Below are positions 37,166-47,185 of a stretch of 64,000 nt of DNA, in pieces (position 1 is the first letter of the stretch; every line of letters begins with the position of its first letter). Both the position numbers and the translations under genes were made by a program. Below the pieces are notes generated by a model that worked only from the letters and a program-made list of their open reading frames with translations, ran no database searches and had not been told where the DNA came from. The DNA is from Serratia rubidaea (lineage in GTDB: Bacteria > Pseudomonadota > Gammaproteobacteria > Enterobacterales > Enterobacteriaceae). Where the stretch lies: contig LR590463.1 of NCBI GenBank assembly GCA_901472405.1, positions 2,418,001-2,482,000 of the forward strand, given 5' to 3'.

Positions 37166-38311
37166 TCAGGCCTGACCTTTAAAGATCAGCTGTGAGTTGG
37201 TACGGTTGCGGAACCGCAGCTGATCGATGCCGATCTGCGTCTGGTTCGCCGCCTCGCGCGCCGCCAGAATCGTGCCGTGGTGCGGTGACTTGGAACAGAC
37301 CGGATCGGCATTGCTGGCGTCGCCGGTCAGCATAAACGCCTGGCAGCGGCAGCCGCCGTAGTCCTGCTCTTTTTCCGGGCAGGAGCGGCAAGGCTCCGGC
37401 ATCCAGTCGTAGCCGCGGTAGCGGTTAAAGCCGAACGATTCATACCAGATATGCTCCAGGCTGTGCTCCAGCACCGACGGGAACTTCACCGGCAGCTGGC
37501 GGGCGCTGTGACAGGGTAACGCCATACCTTCCGGCGTCACGCTGAGGAAGATCGCGCCCCAGCCGCCCATACAGCCTTTCGGCCGCTCTTCGTAATAGTC
37601 CGGCGTGACGAAAAGCAGGTTGGCCAGGTTGCCGCTGTCGGCCATTTTCTCGCGGTAGCGCTGCACCACCTGTTCCGCATCGGCAATCTGCTCGCGGGTC
37701 GGCAGCAGGCCTTCTCGGTTCAGCTGCGCCCAGCCGTAAAACTGGCAGGTCGCCAGCTCCACGTCGTCGGCCTCCAGCTGGATCGCCAGCTCGATAATGC
37801 GGTCGATCTGGTCAATATTATGCCGGTGCAGCACAAAGTTGAGCACCATCGGGTAGCCCAGCGCCTTGACCGCTTTCGCCATCGCCAACTTCTGCTGGAA
37901 GGCCTTCGGGTTGCCGGCCAGCGCCGCGTTTAGCGTTTCATCGCTGGCCTGGAAGCTGATCTGGATATGGTCCAGACCGGCGTCGGCGAAGGTCTGCAGC
38001 TTTTTCTCCGTCAGCCCGATGCCGGAGGTGATCAGGTTGGTATAGAACCCCAGATCGCGCGCCGCGGCGATCAGCTCCGGCAGGTCTTTGCGCACCAGCG
38101 GCTCGCCGCCGGAGAAGCCCAGCTGCACGCTGCCCATCGCCCGCGCCTGGCGGAACACCTCAATCCACTGCTCGGTGGTCAGCTCCTGCTCCTGCGCGGC
38201 GAAGTCGAGCGGGTTGGAGCAGTAGGGGCACTGCAGCGGGCAGCGGTAGGTCAGCTCCGCCAGCAGCCACAGCGGCGGGTTGACCGACGGTTTTACAGCA
38301 TGTTCAGTCAC
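37166..38311 (-). CDS. pqqE: PqqE, radical SAM enzyme crosslinking PqqA
   Basis: 381 residues. The radical SAM cysteines are [12 protein letters not shown] (Cys24, 28, 31), and the C-terminal SPASM auxiliary cluster cysteines include [19 protein letters not shown] and [11 protein letters not shown]. It joins the Glu and Tyr side chains of PqqA with a C-C bond in the first step of PQQ synthesis. It overlaps pqqD by eight bases. Confidence 0.95.
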   Translation of the reverse strand: MTEHAVKPSVNPPLWLLAELTYRCPLQCPYCSNPLDFAAQEQELTTEQWIEVFRQARAMGSVQLGFSGGEPLVRKDLPELIAAARDLGFYTNLITSGIGLTEKKLQTFADAGLDHIQISFQASDETLNAALAGNPKAFQQKLAMAKAVKALGYPMVLNFVLHRHNIDQIDRIIELAIQLEADDVELATCQFYGWAQLNREGLLPTREQIADAEQVVQRYREKMADSGNLANLLFVTPDYYEERPKGCMGGWGAIFLSVTPEGMALPCHSARQLPVKFPSVLEHSLEHIWYESFGFNRYRGYDWMPEPCRSCPEKEQDYGGCRCQAFMLTGDASNADPVCSKSPHHGTILAAREAANQTQIGIDQLRFRNRTNSQLIFKGQA

Positions 38312-38582
38312 GGAAAATTACCCATTTTTGCTCATAGGCGCGCTGGAAAAAATCCAGTACGTCCTGCGCCAGCCCGTCGGCGCCGGGAAAGCGCGCGTTC
38401 AGCTGGTCGATAATGCCCTGCAGCGTCGACTTGCCGTCCACCAGTTGCAAAATGGCGGCGGCGCTGTCGTTCAGTTTAGCCATGCCTTCAGGGTACAGAA
38501 TCACATGGCTCTGCTGCACCTCTTCCCACTGCAGGCGGTAGCCGCGGCGGAACATCGGGGTCTGTTCAGGATTCAACGTCAT
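38304..38582 (-). CDS. pqqD: PqqD, peptide chaperone
   Basis: 92 residues from [20 protein letters not shown], chosen because its ATG overlaps the pqqC stop (TAATG). PqqD binds PqqA and presents it to Pqq[21 protein letters not shown] and the winged-helix C-terminus are typical. Confidence 0.95.
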   Translation of the reverse strand: MTLNPEQTPMFRRGYRLQWEEVQQSHVILYPEGMAKLNDSAAAILQLVDGKSTLQGIIDQLNARFPGADGLAQDVLDFFQRAYEQKWVIFRD

Positions 38583-39337
38583 TACACCAGCCTCTGGGTA
38601 TGCCACGCCCGCGCATCGGTCACGGTGTGGTACGGCGCTCGGTTCAGGGAATAGGCCATGGTCATGGCGTCCAGCATGCTCCACAGAATATCCAGTTTAA
38701 ACTGCAGGATCTCCAGCATACGCTGCTGCTTCTCGACGCTGTCGCAGTACTCTAGCGCCAGCGCCAGCCCGTGCTCCACGTCGCGGTTGGCCTGGCCGAG
38801 GCGGCTGCGGAAATAGTCGTAGCCTTCGGCTTCGATCCACTGATAGTGCTGCGGCCAGCTGTCGAGGCGCGCCTGATGGATCTGCGGCGCAAACAGTTCG
38901 GTCAGCGAGCTGCAGGCCGCTTCCTGCCAGCAGGCGCGGCGGGCGAAGTTGACGTAGGCGTCAACGGCGAAGCGTACGCCCGGCAGCACCAGCTCTTCGG
39001 ACAGCAGGGTATCGCGCTGCAGGCCCACCGCTTCCCCCAGCCGCAGCCAGGCTTCGATGCCGCCTTCGCTGCCGCCGTAGCCGTCGTGGTCGAGGATGCG
39101 CTGCACCCATTTGCGCCGCACGTCCGGCTGCGGGCAGTTGGCCATAATCGCCGCGTCCTTGATCGGGATGCTGGTCTGATAGTAGAAGCGGTTGGCGACC
39201 CAGCCCTGGATCTGCTCGCGCGTCGCCTCGCCGTTGTGCATGGCGATATGGTACGGATGATGAATATGGTAATACGCGCCTTTCGCCCGCAGCGCCGCTT
39301 CAAATTCGGCCGGGGAAAGGGGGGGTTGCTGTGTCAT
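38582..39337 (-). CDS. pqqC: PqqC, pyrroloquinoline-quinone synthase
   Basis: 251 residues. [41 protein letters not shown] and [16 protein letters not shown] are the PqqC core. It catalyses the final eight-electron oxidation and ring closure using oxygen without a metal. The intact gene starts nine bases after pqqB. Confidence 0.95.
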   Translation of the reverse strand: MTQQPPLSPAEFEAALRAKGAYYHIHHPYHIAMHNGEATREQIQGWVANRFYYQTSIPIKDAAIMANCPQPDVRRKWVQRILDHDGYGGSEGGIEAWLRLGEAVGLQRDTLLSEELVLPGVRFAVDAYVNFARRACWQEAACSSLTELFAPQIHQARLDSWPQHYQWIEAEGYDYFRSRLGQANRDVEHGLALALEYCDSVEKQQRMLEILQFKLDILWSMLDAMTMAYSLNRAPYHTVTDARAWHTQRLV

Positions 39338-39346
39338 GGCGTTAAC

Positions 39347-40258
39347 CTACAGGTCGATGTTCATACCGTCCCAGCTCACTTCGATGCCGGCCTGCGTCAG
39401 GCTGTGACGCTCGGCGGAATCTTCGTCCAGGATCGGATTGGTATTATTAATATGGATCAGGATTTTGCGTTTTGCCGGCAGCGAGGCCAGCAGCGCCGCC
39501 AGACCCTGTTCTTCCGCCAGCGCCAAATGGCCCATGTCCTTGCCGGTGTTGCGGCCGACGCCGGTGTCCGCCAGCTCATTGTCGCGCCACAGCGTGCCGT
39601 CAATCAGCAGGCAGTCGGCGCGCTGCAGCCACGGCAGCAGGGCGTCGTCCGGCTCGCCCAGCCCCGGCGCATACAGCAGGCTGCTGCCGCGCGCGGTGTC
39701 TTCGACGAACAGCGCGACGTTATGGCCCGGCAGCGGACGGTGACGATACTGCGAATAGGGCGGCGCGTTGCTCAGCAGCGGGATGGCGGTAAAGCGGATG
39801 GTCGGGCAGACCGCGGTCTGGAAGCTCGCCAGCGGTTCGACCGGGTGGTGGATCAGCCCGCCGTTCCAGTGCGACAGCATGGTGAACAGCGGGAAGCCGT
39901 TGCTCAGGTCGTCGTGCACTTCGCGGGTGCACCAGACGTGGTGCGGGCAGCCTTCACGCAAATTGAGTAAACCCGCGCTGTGATCGATTTGGCTATCGGT
40001 CAGAATGATCGAACCGATGCCGGTGCCGCGCAGCACGTCGGGGTTATTCAATTCAGGCGAAGCCAGCAGCTGATGGCAGATATCGGGGGAGACGTTGCAC
40101 AGCACCCAATTTTTACCGTCGTCGCTGATGGCGATGGAGGACTGGGTGCGGCGCGACGCCTTGATGGTGTTGTTACGCACGCCCTGACAATTCTTGCAGT
40201 TGCAGTTCCACTGGGGGAAACCGCCGCCTGCCGCAGAGCCGAGAACTTTAATCTGCAT
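39347..40258 (-). CDS. pqqB: PqqB, metallo-beta-lactamase-fold oxidase/hydroxylase
   Basis: 303 residues from [20 protein letters not shown] (ATG at 40258; the frame is open to 40285). It has the PqqB N-terminal cysteine cluster (WNCNCKNC) and the [15 protein letters not shown] metal-binding region. It is reported to hydroxylate the Tyr ring of the PqqA-derived Glu-Tyr intermediate. Confidence 0.95.
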   Translation of the reverse strand: MQIKVLGSAAGGGFPQWNCNCKNCQGVRNNTIKASRRTQSSIAISDDGKNWVLCNVSPDICHQLLASPELNNPDVLRGTGIGSIILTDSQIDHSAGLLNLREGCPHHVWCTREVHDDLSNGFPLFTMLSHWNGGLIHHPVEPLASFQTAVCPTIRFTAIPLLSNAPPYSQYRHRPLPGHNVALFVEDTARGSSLLYAPGLGEPDDALLPWLQRADCLLIDGTLWRDNELADTGVGRNTGKDMGHLALAEEQGLAALLASLPAKRKILIHINNTNPILDEDSAERHSLTQAGIEVSWDGMNIDL

Positions 40259-40289
40259 GTGTGGACCAGATAAGGGGAAAACCAAAGAG

Positions 40290-40310
40290 ATGCCCGCACG
40301 GGGCGGGCAT
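40290..40310 (-). promoter_or_regulatory. Hairpin between pqqA and pqqB
   Basis: Perfect 8-bp stem ATGCCCGC / GCGGGCAT around a 5-base loop, followed on the minus strand by TCTCTTTGGTTTTCC. A partial terminator or processing site here would give more pqqA message than downstream genes. Confidence 0.55.
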
Positions 40311-40319
40311 GACGGGCAA

Positions 40320-40397
40320 TTAACGGTTGGAAATGTACAGCGTCACTTCCAGGCCCAGGCGCAGGTCGACGAATTCAGGTTTGGTCCAGGTGGTCAT
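40320..40397 (-). CDS. pqqA: PqqA, PQQ precursor peptide
   Basis: 25 residues: [20 protein letters not shown] followed by YISNR. The conserved Glu and Tyr of E-V-T-L-Y are the two residues joined by PqqE to make PQQ. The ATG has AGGAGTATGAC upstream. It is slightly longer at the N-terminus than Klebsiella PqqA. First gene of pqqABCDEF. Confidence 0.95.
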   Translation of the reverse strand: MTTWTKPEFVDLRLGLEVTLYISNR

Positions 40398-40523
40398 ATG
40401 TCATACTCCTATTTTATTGTCGTGGGCAAAAAACGCCCATTAAGAAAACCGTTTACATCCGGCCGCTGCGATGTTGAATAAATGTGATGAACTTCGCAAC
40501 CTTTAAAGGGTAAAAGTTTTTGG

Positions 40524-41575
40524 CTATGCGCGCCAGTTGACAGTTAGCGTTTTAAGCCAATTGTCCCAGCAGAGCTTGTCCAGCAGCGGCTGGTCAAACC
40601 CCGCCTGCGCCAGCGCCTCCATCAGCGCCGGCAGCCCGCTGACGTCCGCCAGCGGCTGCGGCACATTCACACCGTCAAAATCCGAGCCGAAGCCAACGTG
40701 ATCTTCACCAAGTTTAGCGATTAAAAACTCAATATGTTTAACAATTTCGGTCAAATCGGTGTTGGCGCTGTCCCGTTTGCCGTCGGCGCGCAAAAAGGCG
40801 GTGCCGAAATTGACGCCGACCATGCCGCCGCTGCGGGCAATGGCGTCCAGCTGGGCGTCGGTGAGGTTGCGCGGCTGCGGGCAGAGCGCATGGGCGTTGG
40901 AGTGGGTTGCCACCAGCGGCGCGTCGCTGAGGGCGGCGGTGTCCCAGAAGGCCTTTTCGTTCATATGTGAGACGTCGATCATGATGCGCCGGCGGTTGCA
41001 GGCGGCGATCAGCGCCTTGCCGGCGGCGGTCAGGCCGGGGCCGCTGTCCGGCGATCCGGGAAACGCGCCGCGGATCCCTTCGCCGAAGGCGTTAGGCACG
41101 TTCCAGAACGGCCCTATGCTGCGTACGCCCAGCCGGTAGAAATGCTCCAGCTGCGACAGCTCCGCGTCCAGCGCGCCGGCGCCCTCAATATGCAGCACCG
41201 CGGCAATCTGCCCGCTGGCCCGGCACTGGCGGATATCGTCGGCCGTGCGGCAGATGCGCAGCGTTCCGGCGCCGCCTGTTCCAGCTGATACATGATGGCG
41301 ATCTGCTGTTCGACGATGGTCAGCGGATCGAAATAGCTCTGCACCTGCGCTTCGCTCTGTCCGCGCTGCTGGGCGACATACGCCACGGGCGGGATAAACA
41401 CCGCGAACAGCCCGCCGGCAAAGCCGCCGCGCCGCATGCGCGATAGTCGAGGTGGCCGCCTGGGACCTGTTGGTAAAAAAGCGCCGGCCGGATCGTCGGG
41501 ATGTTCGAGCCACAGTTTGAGCAGCAGGTCGTTATGGCCGTCAAATACGGCGCGGGGCGGTAAGGGGGTCATCAT
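40524..41575 (-). CDS. M19 membrane dipeptidase-like protein upstream of pqqA, three one-base indels
   Basis: About 350 residues after repair. The metal-binding start FDGHNDLLLKL and the later HIEGA (VLHIEGAGALD), IDVSHMNEKAFW, VATHSNAHAL and GFGSDFDGV are the M19 (renal dipeptidase) pattern. Breaks near 41478 (one extra T in a T run), 41430 (one G missing) and 41268 (one A missing) separate otherwise collinear segments such as PAGAFYQQVPGGHLDY, RRGGFAGGLFAVF and TLRICRTADDI. It cleaves dipeptides. It lies 126 bases upstream of pqqA on the same strand, suggesting a helper role in PqqA peptide clearance, which is inferred. Confidence 0.78.
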
Positions 41576-41697
41576 GGTTTCACTATATCGGCAGGTGAAT
41601 GTCTATGTTCCCCGATCTGCCGGGACAGGGCAACCGCCGCCGGTGCCAAACGGCGATTTGTGCGGCAGAGCGCAACGGCCATTGGCTCACCGGATCC

Positions 41698-42003
41698 TCA
41701 GATCCCCCAGAACATCAGGTTAATCGCATCCTTAATTTCCGTCTCCCACGGGCTGAGGTCGGCGACTTCATCGCCGGTTACCGAAGCCGGAACGCTGGCC
41801 ATCTCCGTCGTCATCAGACGGTAGCTTTCATTGGCGATCTGTACTAGCGGATACAGTTCATACGGAACCTTGTCTGACAGCTGCCGGGCGCTGACCAGCG
41901 GGATAACCATCCGCCGGCCGGGCGTATCGATAATATCACTCTGGACATCCACAAACAGACTGTAGCGGCTCTCACGCTGGTAGGTGTAAACGCGGAACTG
42001 CAT
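41698..42003 (-). CDS. ccdB: CcdB toxin (gyrase poison)
   Basis: 101 residues from [20 protein letters not shown], the exact length of F-plasmid CcdB, and close to it throughout. The C-terminal tip NLMFWGI, needed to poison gyrase, is intact, so the toxin looks functional. It follows ccdA with a one-base gap. A chromosomal copy between the dipeptidase and gcd. Confidence 0.95.
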   Translation of the reverse strand: MQFRVYTYQRESRYSLFVDVQSDIIDTPGRRMVIPLVSARQLSDKVPYELYPLVQIANESYRLMTTEMASVPASVTGDEVADLSPWETEIKDAINLMFWGI

Positions 42004-42004
42004 C

Positions 42005-42223
42005 TCACCAGTCCCGGTTTTCGTCAGCAAACGAGCCATTCATTTCAATAAAGCGGGCCACTTCGTCCATCCCCTCCCGATTTTCAGCACGCCAGCGTTC
42101 GGCACGCAGACGCCGGGCTTCATTCTGCATGGCCCTGTTGACCAATCCGGATATATTCACATCGGCCTCTTTAAGCACCCGGTAATTGTCGCTGTCGATC
42201 GTCACGGTAATACGCTGCTTCAT
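42005..42223 (-). CDS. ccdA: CcdA antitoxin
   Basis: 72 residues from [20 protein letters not shown] (start 42223), the length of F CcdA. Ribbon-helix-helix N-terminus and an unstructured C-terminal toxin-binding half ending SFADENRDW. Upstream in-frame codons to 42265 are rejected because they run through the operator. Confidence 0.95.
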   Translation of the reverse strand: MKQRITVTIDSDNYRVLKEADVNISGLVNRAMQNEARRLRAERWRAENREGMDEVARFIEMNGSFADENRDW

Positions 42224-42233
42224 CATGCACCTC

Positions 42234-42267
42234 TGTATACATACTCGCGGTATGCATACAAGCATAC
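42234..42267. promoter_or_regulatory. ccdAB operator region
   Basis: Repeats of a TATRCATAC-type element stand just upstream of ccdA: TGTATACATA (42234-42243), the perfect palindrome GTATGCATAC (42250-42259) and a further AGCATAC. CcdA-CcdB complexes autorepress at such repeats in the F plasmid. Confidence 0.6.
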
Positions 42268-42357
42268 CTCGTTATGCTGAAAAAATCAGCAGCACAAGCT
42301 CAGGCTGTTTTCCGGCGCGCCCTGTGGAGATGAGACAGGGTTTCAGGAATGGCAGAC

Positions 42358-42387
42358 AAAAAAATGGCCGCCCTGCGGGGCGGCCAT
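42358..42387 (-). terminator. Intrinsic terminator of gcd
   Basis: Stem ATGGCCGCCC / GGGCGGCCAT (42364-42373 / 42378-42387) with a 4-base loop, followed on the minus strand by a T run (complement of 42358-42363). It lies about 30 bases after the gcd stop. Confidence 0.85.
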
Positions 42388-42418
42388 CTGCGGTACTCAC
42401 ACGCGTCAGCGCGTCAGA

Positions 42419-44817
42419 TTACTTGCTTTCGGTGCCGTCAGGCAGGGCGTAAGCGACGATGTAGTCGCCCAGCTTGGTGCCGAACGAGCCGTGGCCGCCT
42501 GCGGCGATCACTACATACTGCTTGCCGTTAACCTGATAGGTCATCGGCGTTGCCTGGCCGCCGGCCGGCAGACGCGCTTCCCACAGTTTATCGCCGTTGC
42601 TGACGTTAAACGCACGCAGGTAGTTATCCGCGGTCGCGCCGATAAAGAAGATATTGCCCGCGGTGGTCACCGGACCGCCCAGCATCGGCATACCCATTTT
42701 AAACGGCAGCGGGACCGGCGAGCTGTCGCGCACGGTGCCGATACGTTTCTTCCACACGATCTGGTTGGTTTTCAGATCGACCGCCGAGATGTAACCCCAG
42801 GCCGGCTGTTTGCACGGGAAGCCCAGCGGCGACAGGAACGGATTCAGCTCTACGCCGTACGGTACGCCGTACTGCGGCTGAATGCCGGACTCGGAGCCGC
42901 TGCCGCCTTTGGCGTTTTCATCCGGCTCGATCGGGTTGCCCGGACCGCGCGGAATCAGTTTGGAGACGAACGGCAGCGCCATCGGGTTGGCGATCGCCAC
43001 CTGACGGTCGGTATCCACCGACAGGCCGCCCCATTCAAACATCCCCAGGTTGCCCGGGAACACCAGCGTGCCTTGCTCGGACGGCGGGGTGAAAATGCCT
43101 TCATAGCGCAGGCTGTGGAACATCACGCGGCACACCAGCTGATCGTAGATGGTGGCGCCCCAGGTGTCCGCACCGGTCAGTTTTTCCGCCGGACGGAAGG
43201 TCAGGGCGGAGAACGGCTGCGTCGGTGACAGACGGTCGCCTTTCGCCGGGCCCTGTGGCACCGGACGTTCCGGCGCCGGCACCACCAGCTCACCGTTGGT
43301 GCGGTTCAGCACAAAGATATCGCCGGTTTTGGTCGGTACGTAAATCACCGGCACTTTCTTGCCGTCTTTACCGGTGATATCCGCCAGCGTCGGCTGGGCT
43401 GGGATATCCATGTCCCACAGGTCGTGGTGCACGGTCTGGTGGAACCAGGCCAGTTTACCGGTGCTGGCGTGCAGCGCCAGCAGACCGGTGGCGTAGCGCT
43501 CCATTTCCGGCGTGCGGTCGCCGCCCAGATATCCGGAGTGGACACGCCCATCGGCAGGTAAACCATATCCAGCTTGGCGTCATAGGCCGCCGGCGCCCAG
43601 GAGTTCGGCGAGTTCGGCACGAAGTGGTGTTCGTCGGCCGGGATCTTGTTCGGATCGGCGCTGCCCGGGTCGAAGGCCCACAGCAGTTTGCCGCTGTTGA
43701 CGTCAAAGCCGCGGATAACCCCGGAAGGTTCGCGGTTAGAGTAGTTATCGGTTACCGCACCGGCGATGACGATCACTTTGTCGGTGACCACCGGCGGCGA
43801 GGTCGGCTCATAGTGGCCCGGCGTCGCATGCGGCATGTTGCTTTGCAGGTTCAGCTCGCCGTTGTCGGCGAAGTCCGCGCAACGTTTGCCGGTTTCGGCA
43901 TCCAGCGCAAACAGACGGCCGTCGTTCACCGGCATGATAATGCGGCGGGCGCACTGGGCTGCCGGCGTATGGTTGGCATCGGCCTGCGCCGCAGCCGGAG
44001 TTTCATGATAAGAAACGCCGCGGCAGGTGATGTGCTGGAAGGTTGAGTTGTATTTGAGCTGCGGATCGAACTGCCACTTCTCTTTACCGGTGGCGGCGTC
44101 CAGCGCAAACAGTTTCTGGTGCGCGGTGCACAGATACAGCGTGTCGCGGATTTTAATCGGCGTCACTTCGTTGGTGATCTCGCCCGGGTCATTCTCGGTT
44201 TTCAGATCGCCGGTGCGGAAGGTCCAGGCTTCTTTCAGCTGAGCAACGTTCTTGTCGTTGATCTGCTTCAGCGGCGAGTAGCGGGTGCCTTCCTGGGTGC
44301 GGCCGTAGGCCGGCCAGTCTGCGGCGTCAGCCTGCGCGGCCTGATCGACCACCGCCTGCGTCTGCGCCGGATCCAGCGTGCCGTGGATCTCCTGCGGGTC
44401 GTTGAACACCGCGTAGGCCAGCACCGCCACGGTCAGCACCAGCACCGCGCTCAGCGCGCCGTAGGCCAGTTTGCCGCCGGCAACCAGTTTGCGGTAAATG
44501 AACGGCAGCACCATCCACAGACCGAAGAAGAAGGTGACGTCGAGACGCGGCGTCAGCGCCCAGAAGTCAGGGCCGACTTCCCACAGCGCCCAAATCACCG
44601 TGCCCAGCAGGAACAGGGCGTACAGCAACAGGGCAGTAGCACGGCGACGGTACAACAGCCATGCGGTTATTAACATTACCACACCGGCGACGATGTAATA
44701 GAACGAGCCGCCCAGTTTGGTCAACCATATCCCGCCGACTAACAGATATACGCCGCTTAACGCAGCGAACAGCGCTGTTAATAGGATCAGGATGGATGAG
44801 GGGTGTTTTTTTTCCAT
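42419..44817 (-). CDS. gcd: Quinoprotein glucose dehydrogenase, one missing base
   Basis: About 799 residues after repair (E. coli Gcd 796) and collinear with it. The start is MEKKHPSSILILLTALFAAL at 44817; five membrane spans follow. His262 of E. coli is present (TFQHITCRGVSYHE), as are NSPNSWAPAAYDAKLD, TVHHDLWDMDIPAQPTLADI and NPFLSPLGFPCKQPAWGYIS. It oxidises glucose to gluconolactone in the periplasm, passing electrons to ubiquinone. The frame breaks near 43530, where STPDIW should continue GGDRTPEMERYA; one G missing. Separated from the pqq operon by the dipeptidase and ccdAB. Confidence 0.93.
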
Positions 44818-45386
44818 AGAATTAACCACCGTGAATTAAAAAAGCTTCATTTTGAGAATAAGCCAAATCTCAAAAAGCATTCTGTTTTTTGTTTAACCGA
44901 GCCGAAAATAGCGATCGGCCGGTCGCTTTATTGACCCTGGAACCAATAAAGATGCGCAAGTATGAGACTTATTTCACAGATATGGTAGAGCTTTAATGGT
45001 AGGGCGCGCGTTTTTTCGCCGCCGCCATGCAGGCCGCGGATCGTCTGGAGCCAGCAATCATGCGGCCTGAGGCACTGCGGTGCGCCTGCTGAACAATTCA
45101 TGCTTCGCTATCGCGGCGTAGCGCCGCATGGCGTATTTACCACCAAATAGCGCACGTTATTTATGGCTATTGCCGCGCCGGTGAAATATATCCTTAGTTT
45201 TTCTGCAACAATATATCCGTGCGCTCAGAGGATTCTAAAATCGATTACCCCTGTTTTTTTCGTTGTTTTCTTCTGCGTTTTTTTTATCCGCCTTGTCCGC
45301 GTCTTTCATCATCTTTACTAATCTATTACAGGCGCGGCTGTACGTTGGTCGTTATGCCTACCTTTGGATGCGTTTAGGAGACGGAC
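44818..45386. other. Divergent intergenic region between gcd and the DUF2231 gene
   Basis: About 570 bases without a convincing gene. The part near gcd is AT-rich and should hold its promoter. Bases 45241-45340 are strikingly pyrimidine-rich (several runs of T broken by C/G). No further element was recognised. Confidence 0.4.
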
Positions 45387-45812
45387 ATGAATATCCACCA
45401 CAATACCTCGGGAAAATCGACGCTTGCCGTGGCGCTGTATGAACTGCTGAACCCGATTCCGCTCGGATTCTTTGTCGCCGCCTGGATTTTCGACATTATT
45501 TACCTCAAAACCTTTGTCCTGATGTGGACCCACGCCGCCAGCTGGCTGATCGCCTTCGGGCTGGTGATCGCCATTATTCCCCGGCTGATTAATCTGGGGC
45601 AGGTCTGGTTCAGCAAAAGCGCGCGCGAGCGCGGGGCCACGCTGCACTTCTGGCTGAATCTGCTGGCGATCGTGCTGGCGATCGTCAACGCCTTTATTCA
45701 CAGCCGCGACGCCTATGCGGTGGTGCCGCTGGGCGTTACGCTCTCGACCCTGGTGGTGATCCTGCTGCTGTTGGGCAATGTGCAATTTGCGTTACGTCAA
45801 CGCGCCGCTTAA
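45387..45812 (+). CDS. DUF2231-like four-span membrane protein
   Basis: 141 residues with four hydrophobic segments (about residues 24-42, 49-67, 86-104 and 112-133). NPIPLGFFVAAWIFDIIYL is the typical start of this family, with HFWLNLLAIVLAIVNAFIHS. Strong AGGAG Shine-Dalgarno. Its 3' end lies 14 bases before the sugar dehydrogenase lipoprotein gene, so both form an operon. Such proteins commonly accompany PQQ- or haem-dependent periplasmic dehydrogenases and may serve electron transfer; this is not established. Confidence 0.7.
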   Translation: MNIHHNTSGKSTLAVALYELLNPIPLGFFVAAWIFDIIYLKTFVLMWTHAASWLIAFGLVIAIIPRLINLGQVWFSKSARERGATLHFWLNLLAIVLAIVNAFIHSRDAYAVVPLGVTLSTLVVILLLLGNVQFALRQRAA

Positions 45813-45825
45813 GGAGAAGCCGACC

Positions 45826-47128
45826 ATGAAAAAATTCAATACCGTCCTGACCGCCGCCATCCTCAGCGCACTGCTGGCCGGGTGCGATAATGGCGCGCAG
45901 CTGGATCCGCAGAAACAGATTGGCCCGGACCCGGAGCTGCCGCAGGCGAAAAACTTCCTGATGCCGCCGATGCAGGTGCCGGAAGGCGCCGCCTGGCGGC
46001 AGGGTGAGCAGCCGAAGGTGGCGGAAGGGCTGAAGATTGAGAAAATCGCCGATGGCCTGATGCATCCGCGCCAGGTTTACGTGCTGCCGAACAACGATAT
46101 TCTGGTGGCCGAATCCAACGCGCCGGCCAAGCCCACCACGCGGCCGAAGCAGCTGATTATGGGCATCGTGCAGAAAGCCTCCGGCAAAGGCGGCGCGGGC
46201 GGCAACCGCATTACGCTGCTGCGCAACGTTAACGGCCAGTGGCAAAAACATACCTTTATCGAAAACCTGCGCTCGCCGTTCGGCATCCAGTTGATCGGCA
46301 ACACGCTGTGGGTGGCCAATGCCGACAGCCTGGTGAAGTTCCCTTACCAGGAGGGACAGACCGAGATCCGCGAACCGGGGGTTGAAGTGACCGAACTGCC
46401 GGGCGGGCCGCTGAATCACCACTGGACCAAAGCGCTGCTCGCCAGCCCGGACGGCAGCAAGCTGTATGTCGGGGTCGGTTCCAACAGCAACATCACGGAA
46501 AACGGCATCGGCGCCGAGTATCGGCGCGCGGCGGTGCTGGAGGTTGACGCCGCCAGCGGCGCCAGCCGTATCTATGCCGCCGGCCTGCGTAATCCGACCG
46601 GGCTGCAGTGGGAGCCGCAGAGCGGCAAACTGTGGGCTATCGTCAACGAGCGCGATGAGATCGGCTCCGATCTGGTGCCGGACTATATGACCTCGGTGCA
46701 GGAAAACGGCTTCTACGGCTGGCCGTACAGCTACTTCGGCCAGCATGTCGATCCGCGCGCGCAGCCGCCGCGGCCGGATCTGGTGGAGAAGGCGATCAAG
46801 CCGGACTATGCGCTCAGTTCGCACGTTGCGCCGCTGGGGCTGCTGTTCTACACCGGCGACAATATGCCGCAGTACCGCGGCGGGGCGTTTGTCAGCGAGC
46901 ACGGCAGCTGGAACCGCACGCCGCTCAACGGCTATCAGGTGGTGTGGGTGAAGTTTTGAAAACGGCAAACCGGTCGGCCAGCCGCAGCCGGTGGTCACCG
47001 GCTTCCTGACCGACGACCAGAAGCAGGTGCGCGGCCTGCCGGTCGGCCTGGCGATGGATAAGCAGGGCGGCGTGGTGATTGCCGATGACGCCGGCGACAG
47101 CGTCTGGCGCGTCAGCGCCGCCCGCTAA
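45826..47128 (+). CDS. PQQ-dependent sugar dehydrogenase (sorbosone dehydrogenase family lipoprotein), one extra base
   Basis: About 433 residues after repair. It starts MKKFNTVLTAAILSALLAGC with a lipobox (LAGC), so it is probably a lipoprotein. The soluble PQQ sugar dehydrogenase (GDH-B/YliI) propeller blocks are GLMHPRQVYVLPNNDILVAE, FGIQLIGNTLWVANADSLVKF, GLRNPTGLQWEPQSGKLWA, NERDEIGSDLVPDYMTS and SEHGSWNRTPLNGYQVVWV. The frame breaks near 46956 (VKF should continue ENGKPVGQPQPVV): one extra T in AGTTTTG. The repaired end is at 47128. It is the third quinoprotein near the pqq genes. Confidence 0.85.
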
Positions 47129-47145
47129 CCCGGCCAAACTGCGAG

Positions 47146-47181
47146 CGCCGTCCGGCAGCATCAGCCGGACGGCGTTTTTTT
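47146..47181 (+). terminator. Intrinsic terminator of the sugar dehydrogenase operon
   Basis: Stem CGCCGTCCGGC / GCCGGACGGCG (47146-47156 / 47164-47174), 11 bp with a 7-base loop, followed by seven T. A convergent MFS gene ends just after it. Confidence 0.9.
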
Positions 47182-47185
47182 ATCC

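Noticed and set aside
35013..37175. 720-codon ORF on the + strand
   Set aside because: Antisense shadow of pqqF; Arg/Gln-rich and without domains.
42419..44817. gcd as two separate genes or a split quinoprotein
   Set aside because: The two frames join without loss of residues when one G is restored at 43530, and the whole matches E. coli Gcd in length.
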